A stretch of 64,000 nt of DNA from assembly GCA_036874045.1 (NCBI GenBank), contig CM072339.1, positions 14,949,501 through 15,013,500 of the forward strand. The letters are read 5' to 3'. Made by a program: the position numbers and the translations under genes. The stretch is from Cymodocea nodosa (Eukaryota; Streptophyta; Magnoliopsida; Alismatales; Cymodoceaceae). The notes under the pieces were generated by a model. That model did no database searches, had not been told where the DNA came from, and saw nothing but the letters and a program-made list of their open reading frames with translations. Below, piece by piece: positions 1-11,519 of the stretch. Each line of letters begins with the position of its first letter. The first letter of the stretch is position 1.

Positions 1-719
1 AGAAAAGGTGAATTGTCACAAAACGTATTGGCTGCATGCAATTTTGATATGGAATTTACTTATGTTCTCAGTGGGTGGGAAGGTTCAGCTGCTGATGCTC
101 GACTCCTTCAAGATGCAACAACTCAATGCAATGGTTTGCAAATACCACGAGGTATACAACTTATGATCTACCTTTATGTTACCTTATTTTCAACATTGAA
201 TTTATTTCAAATGATGTTCAAATACATGCAGGTAAATTTTACTTAGTTGATGCTGGATTTCCAAATAGGCCTGAGTTTATATGTCCATTTCGAGGTGTTC
301 GATATCACTTATCAGAATATGAAGGAAATCGACAACCAACAAATGCAGTGGAAAACTTCAACTATAGACATTCACAGTTGAGGACAGTAATTGAACGTAC
401 ATTTGGAGTAGTCAAACATCGTTTTGCAATATTACGAGGATATATGCCATTTCCTTTCACAACTCAAGCGAAAATAGTGTTGGCATGTTTTTTACTTCAC
501 AACTTCATTCGTAAAGCAGATAAAACAGACTTATGTCAAGATCTTGAAGATGAAGTACAAGAAGATGAACGTGATATACAAGTTGAAGACTCTACAAATG
601 TAGAAAGACAATATGAAATACTTAACACTATTGGGAACAACACACAAGAGCAAAGAAAAGAAATTGCAGATCAATTTCGTGAAAATATTATGTATGCAAT
701 GTGGGATGGTCGTGAATGA
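1..719 (+). CDS. Harbinger transposase (HARBI1-like DDE nuclease), C-terminal part, one intron
   Basis: Cut-and-paste transposase of the PIF/Harbinger superfamily, a nuclear DDE nuclease. Seen: QNVLAACNFDMEFTYVLSGW then GSAADARLL, which holds the second catalytic Asp; YLVDAGFPNRPEF; RGVRYHLSEY; and FNYRHSQLRTVIERTFGVVK with the conserved Glu region. The frame changes at an intron of 80 bases (152-231), GTATAC...TGCAG, which joins CCACGAG to GTAAATTTTAC as P-R-G-K-F-Y without a break. Exons are therefore <1-151 and 232-719, ending in TGA. The N-terminal third and first catalytic Asp are outside the window. No stop or frameshift is visible in the part seen, so this copy is younger than most repeats here. 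It is clearly related to the decayed transposase at 42345-43695. Confidence 0.88.
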
Positions 720-1202
720 AAATATTACAAACATCATAATTATAAATTTTTTGTAATATACCTTTTTTTTGATCATTACGAGGAATATAAAATTTATAAT
801 TATCCTTTTGTTGTTTTAAATATGTAATATAACGGGAAAGTTATCAATTTCTGTTATGTTCTGATTTATTTTATATAATGATATATTTAATTAATTGATA
901 AATGATATATAAACATTTATTTTAATAATATATTCATTTATTAATGTCAACAATTCATTAATAAATTAATTACATTTTCACTAATTATTTTAAGTCAATA
1001 CTTAATTTTATTAAAAATCAATTTTATTCAATTCCCTCCAATTCTGTCAAGTGCACAAACACCTGGAATTCAATTTCCGTCAAATTCCTGAACATGCACA
1101 AACACCTAGATTTTGAATTCTTTCCGTCAAATTCTGCAGAATTCAAATTCCGTTAGAATTCAAATTCTACGGAATTCAAATTCCGAGTGCACAAACCCCC
1201 CC
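1..1202 (+). mobile_element. PIF/Harbinger transposon, 3' portion (5' part outside the window)
   Basis: The block starts inside a Harbinger-type transposase gene and ends in a run of seven C (1196-1202). On the other strand this gives the GGGGGGGTTTGTGCAC end typical of plant PIF/Harbinger inverted repeats. The last 180 bases hold three copies of the terminal motif TGCACAAAC (about 1052, 1095 and 1188), each next to AATTC-rich sequence, probably subterminal binding sites. The target duplication cannot be checked because the other end lies outside the window. The insertion sits 113 bases beyond the stop of the F-box ORF of the neighbouring Gypsy element. Stretch 720-1020 is AT-rich 3' untranslated sequence with nothing else recognisable. 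Confidence 0.8.
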
Positions 1203-1314
1203 TTTGTTTTTCTTTTCTTTTATAAAATAAAAATGAAAACAATAAATTTTTTCTCTTTTTTTTTTTAACAATAAATGCAGAATACACATAACATTAAACA
1301 CACAAAATCACAAC
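1203..1314. other. Short T-rich spacer between Harbinger end and F-box ORF
   Basis: T-rich sequence with no coding signal. It is probably the 3' untranslated part of the minus-strand Gypsy element into which the Harbinger element inserted. Confidence 0.4.
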
Positions 1315-2487
1315 TTAAGAACATGATTGAAAAGTAGAAACAAATGGAATAAATGTATCAGTCCAAGCAAACTTTTTAGGCATAGTTCTTCTTGCTATTG
1401 ATTCTGTTTTAATGCAGTTCTTATTCGTTGTTAATTTGTAAATATGTAATATATTATAAATTTCAAATACGAGTGTATTACCATTAATGATATGTAATGC
1501 AGAAAGGGATCCTTTTTGGTTCTAAGGTAATGTAGCAGTTTCTATTTCTACATCTATTTCAATATACTCCTCTTCCCACTTCCATTCATTTATGTCTTCC
1601 ATAATCTATATTTGAAATTTCATCAGTTCATCCCACCACCTTATCAGACATAACGTAGGATCATCTTCTTCATTATACTACATTCCTATTTGAATTTCAT
1701 TAAATTCTACAGATGGTGGTTTAGCTATTTCACTCGGTACAGGTAAATTTCTATATATTCATCATAACTGTCTATGCTCACTATGTACAAATCAGATCCA
1801 TATGCTAATGATATCTCCGTAACTAGATATATATATTCATCAAGTATGACATGTGTTTGGTTAATTAATGATTTCTATCCTAGATATATCATAATATTTT
1901 CATTCCAAGATCTGTTCAGAAAATTATACACACTTAAGCGTAAATCTTCACCCTAATTTCCTGTAGGTCTCCAATAATATAATTTTTCAGGAATTACAGA
2001 ATTTTTATCAAAAAATATTAAAGTTAACCCACAATTTACAGTTGGTGCTTCAAATCTATTAGGTCTTCCTATATTCCATTCTTCTCCTGTTATAGGATTT
2101 CTTATCAAAATATTAGGTAATAATAAACTTGCATACCTTGGTCTCGTCTTGTATATGATTAATCCTTCATCTATCCCCATAATATGATTTATTCCGTCTA
2201 ATGCATTGGGTGGAATTCCAGTAGTTTCTTCCATAGCCAGATATTCATGGGTATTTGAACTACGATTAAATGACCTCCATATGAATCCATCTCTAATCTT
2301 AGTCATTTTTGCAGCTTGTAGTCTCTGAAAAAAATTTTCTTCAATACAGTCTTTAATTTCCTTTGATATACAACACAACCTGCACAGATCTTTAGCTGAC
2401 AAGTTACTTAGTACTTCTCTTAGTGCATCCAATGGTAATTGCATCAATTCCATTTGTCGATTCTGTAAAACACAAACAAAAATTAAG
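1315..2487 (-). pseudogene. F-box protein ORF carried at the 3' side of the Athila-like element
   Basis: F-box proteins recruit substrates to SCF ubiquitin ligases through SKP1. The minus-strand frame begins with an F-box (MQLPLDALREVLSNLSAKDL, then CRLCCISKEIKDCIEENFFQ), followed by an F-box-associated-like region with ILIRNPITGEEWNIGRP. The frame is open to 1953, then continues with scattered stops and at least one frame change to a C-terminus ending WTDTFIPFVSTFQSC and TAA at 1315-1317. This gives about 390 codons, normal for the family. Just upstream on the minus strand is TTTGTGTTTTACAG followed by AATCGACAAATG, a good splice acceptor. A GTATGT donor lies 5' of it in the tail of the Gag-like ORF (about 2612). 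It could be a captured host gene or a host gene disrupted by insertions. Its spacer shares the TAACTCAAC motif with the element, which favours capture. Confidence 0.72.
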
Positions 2488-2647
2488 TAGAGACAAAAAT
2501 TAACATGATACTGCACACTCTCGTGGAGTTAAGACATAACTCAACGAACTAAGTTCGTTGTGTTAAAAATTAACTATATGATACTATAAAAATAAAAAAA
2601 ATAAAAAAACATATATACATACAGATAGGTGCTTCAGATATGCTGCT
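2488..2647 (-). other. Inter-ORF spacer, putative intron with palindromic motif
   Basis: Spacer between the Gag-like ORF and the F-box ORF. On the minus strand it runs from a GTATGTATAT donor-like site to the TTTTACAG acceptor before the F-box. It holds the inverted motif GTTGAGTTA...TAACTC (about 2521-2570) that recurs in the other spacers and the LTR. In one reading frame the upstream sequence and the F-box join in phase 0; whether that joint is used is inference. Confidence 0.4.
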
Positions 2648-4194
2648 TCATTCAGCTGCCCTCCCTGAAGAGGTATCAATTTCATTAACCGTTCTATTGA
2701 CAGGATTAGGTATAGCTTGTATTGGCAATCCTTCAGTAGGTCTAATTTCCATTGGTTCCTTCTGTCTAAGTGATATATTTCTATTCTGATTTTGAATTGC
2801 AGTATTTCCAAATATAAATTCTAGACGATTGTTTACTTGTTGGATTATCTTTTCTAATTTCTCTATTCTAGCTCCTTGTTCAATTAATACTTCATAACTT
2901 ATGTTATTCTCGTTTATATTTTCTACTCGCTGGAAATTGTTGTTTCTCCAAGATAAATTCGAGTGATTTCTCCAATTAGGATGATAAGAATTTCCCAAGT
3001 TATCTCTCTAGTTTTTAGCATAAATAATATCTAAGTCATTTATGTTTGCATTCTTTTCTGCTAGCTTTTGATTTAATGATAACTCTTTTATTTTCTTTGT
3101 TAATTCATTTAATTTCACCTCAAGCATAGTATTGAAATCTATTTCATGCATTCCTTTTGGCAATATTCTTTTATTGGCAATAGCTTCAACCAAATTTTCC
3201 CATTGTGTAGTTCTTTTTGCAAAATTCTCTAAATATGCCCATGCTTCTTCACTACATAATTTTAAAAATCCATTTTGACAAGTAGATTCTAATAAAGATT
3301 TCGTTGAAACATCTAAGCCTTCATAAATTATACCTATTAGTTGTGCTCTACTCATTGCATGATGTGGACATTGAGTCAGTAAATCTTTAAATCTTTCAAA
3401 ATATTTCCAAAATGATTTACCCTCTTTTTGGCTACATATTAATATTTCTTTCTTCTTTTTAATCGTTTGATGTGTTGGATAATATTTTTCCAGAAAAATA
3501 GAGCAAAATTCAGTCCATGTTGAAATTGAATCAGGCGACAGAGTATATAACCATCTCTAAGCTGTGTCTTTTAAAGAAAAAGGGATATATCTATGTTTAA
3601 TAGCATCTATACTCATGTTCGACATTTTCACCATTTGACAAACTTCGTTAAATTCTCTAATGAAATAATGGGCATCCTCTCTTTCTAATCCATGAAAATG
3701 TGGCAATTGACTAATATAATTAGATTTCAGTTCAAACCTATCTCCCTCAAAGTTTGGCAATCGAATACATGAAGGTTCATCAACTAATTCAGGATACAGA
3801 ATCTCTCCTAATGGTTTTTCTACTAGAGCAGCCATCTCTACGTTCTCTTTTAAAGAAAGGTTAGCTATACCCCAAAGAATTTCGTTAAAGTCCAGTTCAG
3901 AAAATTTTTCAATACTCCTCTATAATGAAAATTCCTAGGTAGGTGTTCTTACTAATCATTTAGTGCTTATAAATAAATAGCAGAAGATTAATTACATACC
4001 AGTCTGAAGCTTTCTATTCTATAAATATTTGTTGTCGGATGAAGTTGAATCAGCTGCTTCTCCTTCCAGTTCCTCCAAAGCATTCTCCTTTCTTTTAAAA
4101 GTGCTGGTAACTCGTAAATAACATTCTGTTTTATGTATATACTGCACATCCATAAAGTGAATAAATCTCGTTGCAAGAACGTGGCTTGCAACAT
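2648..4194 (-). pseudogene. Athila-type Gag capsid ORF located downstream of pol, spliced
   Basis: Gag capsid protein that would form the particle shell. A 424-codon frame (3919-2648) stays in one register with two amber stops (near 3556 and 3006), both explicable as CAG to TAG. Order: PSCIRLPNFEGDRFELKSN and LPHFHGLEREDAHYFIREF (Athila Gag N-terminus); TWTEFCSIFLEKYYPT and CPHHAMSRAQLIGIIYEGLD (Retrotrans_gag); YHPNWRNHSNLSWRN (the usual NPGWRNHPNFSW block); then a coiled coil. No zinc knuckle is present. Upstream, an 80-base intron (3999-3920, GTATGTAATT...CATTATAG) would join the exon 4194-4000 in phase 0. The exon 4194-4000 also has a more protein-like acidic reading in another frame ending at a stop, so the first exon is uncertain. 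In Athila elements gag normally precedes pol; here it follows pol. Confidence 0.75.
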
Positions 4195-4922
4195 GCATCG
4201 TGGTTTCTGTTTATATGGGTACGTGTACCACTACTAATTTCAAATTTTGGTAACCACTAATCCGACGAAGTTTTGTTCATGGTTAAAAGAATAATCGTTC
4301 TGCTTAATCAACGAACTAACCTCGTTGAGTTACAGAAAACTCAATAGAATGCAGTCGGTTACTATTGCTAACTCCACGAACAAACTTCTTTGAGTTACAG
4401 ATAACTCAACAGAATGACTTTATATTATATTACTGACCTCGTGGAGTTAAGGTTAACTCAACGGACATACTTGGTTGAGTTAACACTTAGCAACATCTAA
4501 GTTTTACTCTCGTAAGTTCCTATCTGTTATTATTATTATTTTTTTTTTCATTCTACTAACTGTAATAAAGTTAAATCTATGTCATTAATGCATCATTCTA
4601 ATTAAAATACGTTTAAATCTGAGCATTATATAAAGATTTAACTTGCAAGTCATTTTATGTTATGCAGAATTTACATTTTACCTTATAACATATAGAAATT
4701 TTTTAGCAATTATCCTGTCATTTAGCAAATTGTAAATCTGTTACATATTCATTCATAAAGTTTCACAATAACATAATATTCAATAAATTTCATTCATTTC
4801 ACATCCAAAACACGTATAAAAATTGCATCTGAAAAATTTATATTCATTAATATGAATCAATTACATTAAAAGTACATCAAACAATTTCATACAATTTTAC
4901 ACAAGTGGACGAATAACACAAT
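4195..4922. other. AT-rich inter-ORF spacer of the Gypsy element
   Basis: No coding signal. The part 4300-4500 holds at least five copies of GAGTTA / TAACTCAAC in both orientations, for example CTCGTTGAGTTACAG and GGTTAACTCAACGGAC. The rest is AT-rich without recognisable structure. Confidence 0.5.
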
Positions 4923-7172
4923 TTAATCTCTATGCCTAAGTTCATCTACTTCCTTCTAGAGTTTTTCTAATTGAAGCTCTAATTGATTATTCCTCTCTAT
5001 TGCTCCTGTAATTCCTCCAAAAGGTACAACTTGTTATGCAGCTACAAAATTTCTGTATTCTTTTACTGAAATGGTTCTTGATCTGATCCTTTTTGATGTC
5101 CATTTAGTGAAATCGATACAGTCCACCATCAGCAGTGGAATCAAATCTCCATAAAATAATTTCTTCCTCACTGTTTTCAGCTTGGAGATAAAAACTGCAG
5201 ACCAATTTAGTTGGATCTTATTTACAACTGCATATGGGGCCCATTTGACAAATTGACTTAATTCTATGTCATGGCCCTGTCATTGATAAACATTCTTAAT
5301 TAGAATGTTAGCTATCATGTGTGCTTTACCATTTAAATGCTTCAATCTGTTTAATAATGACACACTCGAATTGATAGCTAAACAATCCTTAATTTGTTGT
5401 TCAGTCCATTCAACTGCAGTTGTATCTTCCAAAATTTTTGTTCCTTCATTCTTTAAACCAAAAATGTTGTGGAGAAGCTCTGGTGTTATCTATACATCAA
5501 CTTCCTCCACGTTTGAAATTAATCCTCCATCTCTTTCTCTCAAATTTGCATAGAAATAGGGCACTAAATTCTCATATACTGCGTGCCCTCTTTCTTGAGA
5601 TATAAATTGCAGTAGACCTTGGAATTCAAATAATTCTTTGATTTCTTGCATTCCATCCCAATTTATTGGTCTACTATAAATAAAGTCGTAACCCCTTATT
5701 TCTTGATATTTGGTATAAACTTCCTAACTACAAAAATGTACTTCATTCAAAATTGTTGTTTCAATCAGGTCAGGAAGGTGACTTTGTTGCTATAGAGGAG
5801 TTTGCACTTGCTCTTCCTCTTCTATAGGCTGCATTTGAATATTTTCTACAGATTCCTGAATTTCTGTTTCTGTTTGTGGTGGTGGGCCGGCAGAACTCTT
5901 CACTCTGTCTTGAATTCTCTCCATAAATTGCTGAAGAGTTTCTTGTTCTTCAATGGAATCTGTGAAATTATTTTTATTGAAATGGCTTCTTTCAGCCTCT
6001 TCATTTTCTGCTCTTTCTTTTTCCTCCTGACTACCAATCTATTCTATTACTATTCTTTCTGATTCTGTAACAGATTAGGATGGAGTCACGGGCAATTCAG
6101 TTTCTGCCCTAATTTTTGTTTCTTCTTGTACAAGCTGTAAACTAATTTCAGCCTGATTTTCTTCTTTTCTTTGCTCCTCCTGCTCCTCAGAATCGGATAG
6201 CAGGTTAATAAAAATCTGCTCCACAGGCCCTATAAAAATTGATACTTTAGATTTAATTTTGCTCATATTGAGGCACTTTTTCTTTTCCTTTCTTTTTTCT
6301 GATTAGTTGTGCCAGTTCTTCCTCTTCATCTTCTAAAATTAAATCTACAAAAATAGGCTCTGTAGGCCTTCGAGCCATAGGTACTAGCTCTTCCTGTTTA
6401 ACTTTTCCTATAATTACTAGTCTCGAAGGACCAGCTTCATCTCCTTTTGTAGCAGGTTTGGCAGTAGTTTTGGCAGTAGTGTTAGAACTGCTGCGAAACC
6501 TGCTGTAAAAGGAGATGAATTGTGATGTTATTCCAATTTGATTTTATATTGGGCTTTCAACTTTTCTGCAACCCTGTTTTTGTAAAGTGCATCAAACACT
6601 AGGTGTGCTTTGGCCACTACCAAATCTTCTGATTCTCCTTGGTTCTTCCCAACTTAAACCAGTTTTCCAAATTCTCTTATCTCTTCTTCAATCGAAGGCC
6701 CCATCATTTATGCTCGTGCCAACGGCTTAAATGGTGGAACTGAAGGTTCAGGTTGCTGCTCCTCAAGAATAGGTCTATCAACAATCGACTCCTCTTATCC
6801 TTCAGTTGCCTCTTGTTGTTCCTGCCGCCATATTTCCCAACTTCCTCGACCAACAATGCATTTCTTAAACCACAATCTGGCTTTACGTTGAATTAGCTCT
6901 AGGGCTACTTCATTGTTTGGCTAGACTTTTCTTTCTTTGCTAATTGCAATTTTAGTTGCTACTCTGATTTGTGTCTCCATTATATGGGGTATTTGTATAC
7001 TGCAATCTACTAATATATTTCTTATTCTAAAAAGTTCAGATTCTACCTTTTGTAACTCTTTTTCTCTCATTGTATTTCTGATCTTCTCCCTCGTGTGCCA
7101 TTCTTCAGATTCCTTTAGAAACTGTGCGATGTCAACTACCTCTTCCTAGAATTCAAGTGTCATCTTCCTCAT
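4923..7172 (-). pseudogene. Athila accessory ORF with 'putative plant transposon protein' domain
   Basis: The minus-strand frame starts at ATGAGGAAGATG (7172). N-terminal 200 codons are charged and helical (HTREKIRNTMREKELQKVES). A lysine/acid-rich linker follows, then a C-terminal domain with LVPYFYANLRERDGG, ELLHNIFGLKN, VKWAPYAVVNKIQLNW and KLFYGDLIPLLM, the pattern of the plant transposon-protein domain found in Athila/Tat ORFs of unknown function. A better-preserved relative is at 51425-52010. There are about ten in-frame stops, nearly all TAG or TAA where CAG/CAA would fit, and frame changes near 6500 and 6250. It lies between pol and the Gag-like ORF, the position of the Athila env-like ORF, but I see no clear membrane segment. 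Confidence 0.65.
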
Positions 7173-7726
7173 CGTGGAGTTACACAATAACACAGAATCA
7201 CTCTGATTTCTACTGTTCTAGATTCTAAATGATTTGACGGATAATGCCCCCAAAACCCTAGGTTTTAGTTTAAATAAGTCCTATGTTTAGGCAGGTAATC
7301 GGGTTATTTCCCGAACCAACTATTACTATTTTATCCGAGGGATTAGCTACAGTACTACGTTGAGTTAACTTTAACTCAACGGAATAAGCTCCTTGACTAA
7401 CTCAAGACTCATCGGAGTATGGACTCCCCATACAAGCAAATATAATAATAAAAATATTACAGAGAATAGTTTTTTTTTTTTTTTTTTACCGATTTAACCG
7501 ATACTATGTTTCAATCAGACCTAAATATTTATTATTATTATTTTTTCTTTCGGTTGAACCGATACTATGTTTTGATAAAACCAACTTTTTTTTTTCTGAA
7601 AATTAATATACAATTTTTATGTTCTAGTCATACCGATGGATCCAATCGGTTGAATCGCAACGATTTTTTTGTTTTATATATATTGTTAATGTTTTTTTTT
7701 ATATAAACATAAAAACTGATTTCTCA
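7173..7726. other. Spacer downstream of pol with repeated motifs
   Basis: No ORF. It holds GTTGAGTTAACTTTAACTCA (7353-7372), two copies of an ACCGATACTATGTTT-containing sequence (about 7497 and 7560) and long T tracts. No LTR terminus resembling the one at 14759 is found here, so pol does not appear to be followed directly by a 3' LTR. Confidence 0.5.
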
Positions 7727-9590
7727 CTAAGTAAAGCTCGAGTAGTCTTCTACTCTGACTTCTTCTATAATTCCAAAGGAGCTTTTTGGTGCTTTTAGAA
7801 TAGGTTTAAGTCTTTGTCCATTTACTTTAAATATATTCTGATTTTTAGGATTTTCAATTTCAATAGCTCCATAAGGATAAACATTTCGAACTATGTAAGG
7901 TCCTACACTTCTAGATTTCAATTTTCCTAGATGATTATGGAGTCTAGCCATATAAAGATATACTTCTTGTCATGTTTCGAAGCTTTTTGGAATAATTTTT
8001 TTATCATGCCAAAATTTAATTTTTTCTTTTTCTCTTATAGTCTTCGAATAAGCTTCATTTTTAAATTCTTCTAATTCAATTAATTGCATTTTTCAATTTT
8101 CAACAGCTTGATTTAAATTAGTGTTCAGAGTTTTTAATGCCCAATAAGCTTTATGTTCTATTTCATCAGGTAAATGACAACTTTTTCCATATATTAGCCT
8201 AAAAGGTGACATACCTAAGCTCGTTTTATAAGCAGTTCTATAAGCCCAAAGTGCATCTATCAATCTATTAGCCCAATCTGTTCTAGTAGGATTTACTACT
8301 TTTTCCAAGATTAATTTAATTTGTTTGTTTGTACTTTCTACTTGTCCACTTGTTTGCGGATGATATGATGTTGCAATTTGGTGGTTTACTCCATATTTCT
8401 TCCTTAAGGCTTCAAAAATTATATTACAAAAATGAGTTCCTTTATCACTGATAATAGTTTTAGGTATTCCAAATATGGCAAATATATTTGTTCTTATAAA
8501 TTGAATTGCCACTTTGTTGTCATTAGTTTTTGTAGGAATAGCTTCTATCCATTTTGATACATAATCCACCCCCAACAATATGTAATTAAATTGATTAGAC
8601 ATAGGAAATGGACCCATAAAATCTATTCTCCACACATCAAAGATTTCAACCTCAACAATAGGATTAAGAGGCATCATATTCCTCTTTGATATTCTTCCTA
8701 TTTGTTGACATCTTAAACAACTTAAGCAATATTTATGAGCATCTTTCAATAGTATTGGCCAATAAAACTCACATTGCAGAATTTTTGCAGCAGTTTTCCC
8801 CAAACCAAAATGCCCTCCACAAGCTTGGTCATGACAGAAAGACAATATACTCGAATATTCAATTTCTGGAACACACCTCCTTAAAACCAGACCAGGATAT
8901 TTCTTAAATAAGTATGGGTCTTCCCAATAGTAATATTTTACTCTTGAGGAAAACAATTTCTTATCCTGTCTATTCCAATCCTTAGGTGTTAAACTAGTAA
9001 CTAAGTAATTAACTATGTCTGCATACCAAGGTATTGTGTTGATGGTCATTAATTGTTCATCAGGAAAATTATCCTTAATTTCAATATTTGATTTTGCTAT
9101 TTGTAATCTTGATAAATGATCTGCTACTACATTCTCACAACCTTTTTTATCTTTAATTTCTAGATCAAATTCTTGCAATAATAATATCCATCGGATCAAT
9201 CTAGGTTTAGTTTCTTTATTATTTATTAGATGTTTTAAAGCTGAATGATCCATGTATATTATTACTTTAGCTCCAATTAGATATGATCTAAACTTTTCTA
9301 TAGCAAACACAACAGCTAATAATTCTTTTTCAGTAGTTGTGTAATTAACTTGAGCATCATTTAAGGTTTTGCTTGCATAATGAATCACTCTAGGAGATTT
9401 TTCTATCTTCTGTCCTAACACTGCTCCTACAGCAAAATCAGAAGCATCGCACATTAACTCAAATGGATGGTTCCAATCAGGTGCTTGAATTATAGGAGTT
9501 GAAATTAAGCTAGTCTTAAGTCTAAAAAATGCTTCTTTGCAATTTTTATCAAAGTTAAATGGAACACTTTTTAATAGATTAGTTAAAGGT
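7727..9590 (-). pseudogene. Gypsy RNase H and integrase (Athila-like pol, 3' part)
   Basis: Removes RNA from the RNA-DNA hybrid and inserts the cDNA. A 453-codon open frame (9454-8093) starts in RNase H ([51 protein letters not shown]). Integrase follows: a zinc-binding HHCC region ([24 protein letters not shown]) and the catalytic core with all three acids ([25 protein letters not shown]). The frame continues past two TGA codons (about 8091 and 7969) to GPYIVRNVYPYGAIEIENP and a stop at 7727, the usual pol C-terminus. The upstream RNase H segment begins after a frameshift near 9590. This is the best-preserved part of the element. Confidence 0.92.
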
Positions 9591-10480
9591 CCATCTTGCT
9601 AAAGTTTTTAATAAATCTTATATAAAAACCAGCATGTCTTAGAAATGATCTAATATCTTTTACTGATTTAAGTTCTAGTAGATTAGAAATTACTTCTATT
9701 TTAGCTTTATCTACTTCCAACCCTTTTTTAGAAACAACATGTCCTAAGACTATTCCTTGTTTAACCATGAAGTGACATTTTTCCCAATTTAAAACTAGAT
9801 TTTTTTCCACACAGCGTTTTAATATTAGGTCTAAATTGCTTAAACACACTTGATATGAGTTGCCATATACAGTAAAATCATCCATAAATATTTCTAAAAA
9901 ATCTTCAGTCATTCCAGTAAATATGCCCTACACACACCTTTGAAAGGTAGTTAGCGCATTGCATAATCCGAATGGCATTCTTTTAAAAGCATAAGTTCCA
10001 TTAGGACAGGTGAAAGTTGTTTTCTCTTGATCCTCTAATGCTATTGGAATTTGATTATACCCTGAATACCCGTCTAGGAAACAAAAATATTATTGCCTTG
10101 CTAATCTTTCCAGCATTTGATCTATAAAAGGTAAGGGAAAATGATCTTTCCTAGTCACAACATTCAGCTTCATATAGTCTATACATACTCTCCAGCCTAA
10201 TTGAATTCTAGTAGGTATCAAGTTTTGATTTTCATTCCTAATAATTGTTAATCCTGATTTCTTGGGAACTACATGGATTGGACTAACTCACGAGCTATCA
10301 GAAATCGGATAAATTATATCATTATCTAACCATTTAACTATTTCCTTCCTGACTACTTCTTTAAAGTTTGGATTTAATCTCCTCTCAGGAATTCTAACAA
10401 GTTTAGCATTCTCTTCTAAATATATGTGGTGACAGTATAAAGTTGAACTTAACCCTTTTATATCAGTCATAGTCCATCCT
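9583..10480 (-). pseudogene. Gypsy reverse transcriptase (Athila-like pol)
   Basis: RNA-dependent DNA polymerase. On the minus strand: IVKWLDNDIIYPISDSS, RVCIDYMKLNVVTRKDHFPLP (split by position), a YNQIPIALEDQEKTTFTCP region, KRMPFGLCNA, and FMDDFTVYGNS with the two catalytic Asp, then GIVLGHVVSKKGLEVDKAKI and [17 protein letters not shown]. Stops occur near 10290, 10095 and 9928, with a frame change near 9590. The order and motifs are standard for Ty3/Gypsy RT. It joins the protease upstream and RNase H downstream. Confidence 0.9.
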
Positions 10481-10758
10481 ATTGCTTCTTTATAACTTTT
10501 TACTACATCTTTTAATTTAGCTATTTGATCCTCTTTTAAATCTGAAGCAATAATGATTAGACAGATTCGTTTATCTTCCAGAAATATATAGGTTAATTCA
10601 AGAGGTAAATGTTTTAAGTGTAAATGCTATCCATCAAAAGCTAGAGCTCCTAATTGAAGATCATCATTTTTTAAATTAATTTCTTCCCGTTCTCCTTCTA
10701 TATTTATGCTTTCACTTTCTTTTAAAATTTCAGAATTGATTTGCCTATTTAATTCTTC

Positions 10759-11373
10759 TTAAATCACATCATCTAACATATCTCCTTCATCCTCTAAAAA
10801 GTCTATGGTATGTAAGGACATTTCTAACTCCTGAAACCTTTCTGGTTTGAAAATATTTAATTGAGTATCCTCATTACCATATGCTAACTTCATTACTCCA
10901 GTTTTACAATTTATAACAGCCCCTAATGTTGCTAAAAATGGCCTTCCCAAAATTAAAGATGTATCATTATTTTTATGCTTAATTTTTTGAGAATCCAAAA
11001 TTACAATATCAATAGGATATATAAAATTTTTGATTTTAATTAAGACATCTTCTATTTTTCCTCTAGGGTATCTTATACTTCTATCAGCAAATTGAATAAC
11101 CGTACTAGTAGGAATTAATCATTCTAATCCTAAGGATGCAAATATATCACTTGACATAACATTTATACCTGCACCTAAGTCTATTAAGGTTCTTTCTAGA
11201 ATGGTATTTCCTATGATGCATGATATAACAGAGATTCCAGGATCAGATAACTTTTTAGGAATTTGGGGTAGAAATAAGGAACTACTTTGCTCAGCCAAAA
11301 AGACATTTCTAAGAACTTTTCGCTCTCTTTTCTTAGTACACCAATCCTTAAGAGATTTAGCACAAGGTGGCAT
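10759..11373 (-). pseudogene. Gypsy aspartic protease (Athila-like)
   Basis: Polyprotein-processing protease. ERTLIDLGAGINVMSSDIF is the active-site block; Athila/Tat proteases use DLGAS instead of DSG/DTG, so DLGAG fits the lineage. LGRPFLATLGAVINCKTGVM is the C-terminal hydrophobic-Gly block. One amber codon (about 11118) interrupts a single frame that runs 11373-10759 and on to an acidic tail. The upstream gag-tail frame overlaps it at 11211-11373, so a frameshift separates them. The same region in the older copy is at 15116-15754. Confidence 0.85.
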
Positions 11374-11519
11374 TTTCTACAAAGATCTAACAAAGGAATG
11401 TTAACTTGTACTTTTTCAAAAATTTCTCTGATTTTTTCTTGTTTTTCAGGAATTGTTTGTTGTAATCTTTCAAGATAGGGTGCTAAAGATTTTGATTTCA
11501 AAGACTCTTTTTCTTTCAA

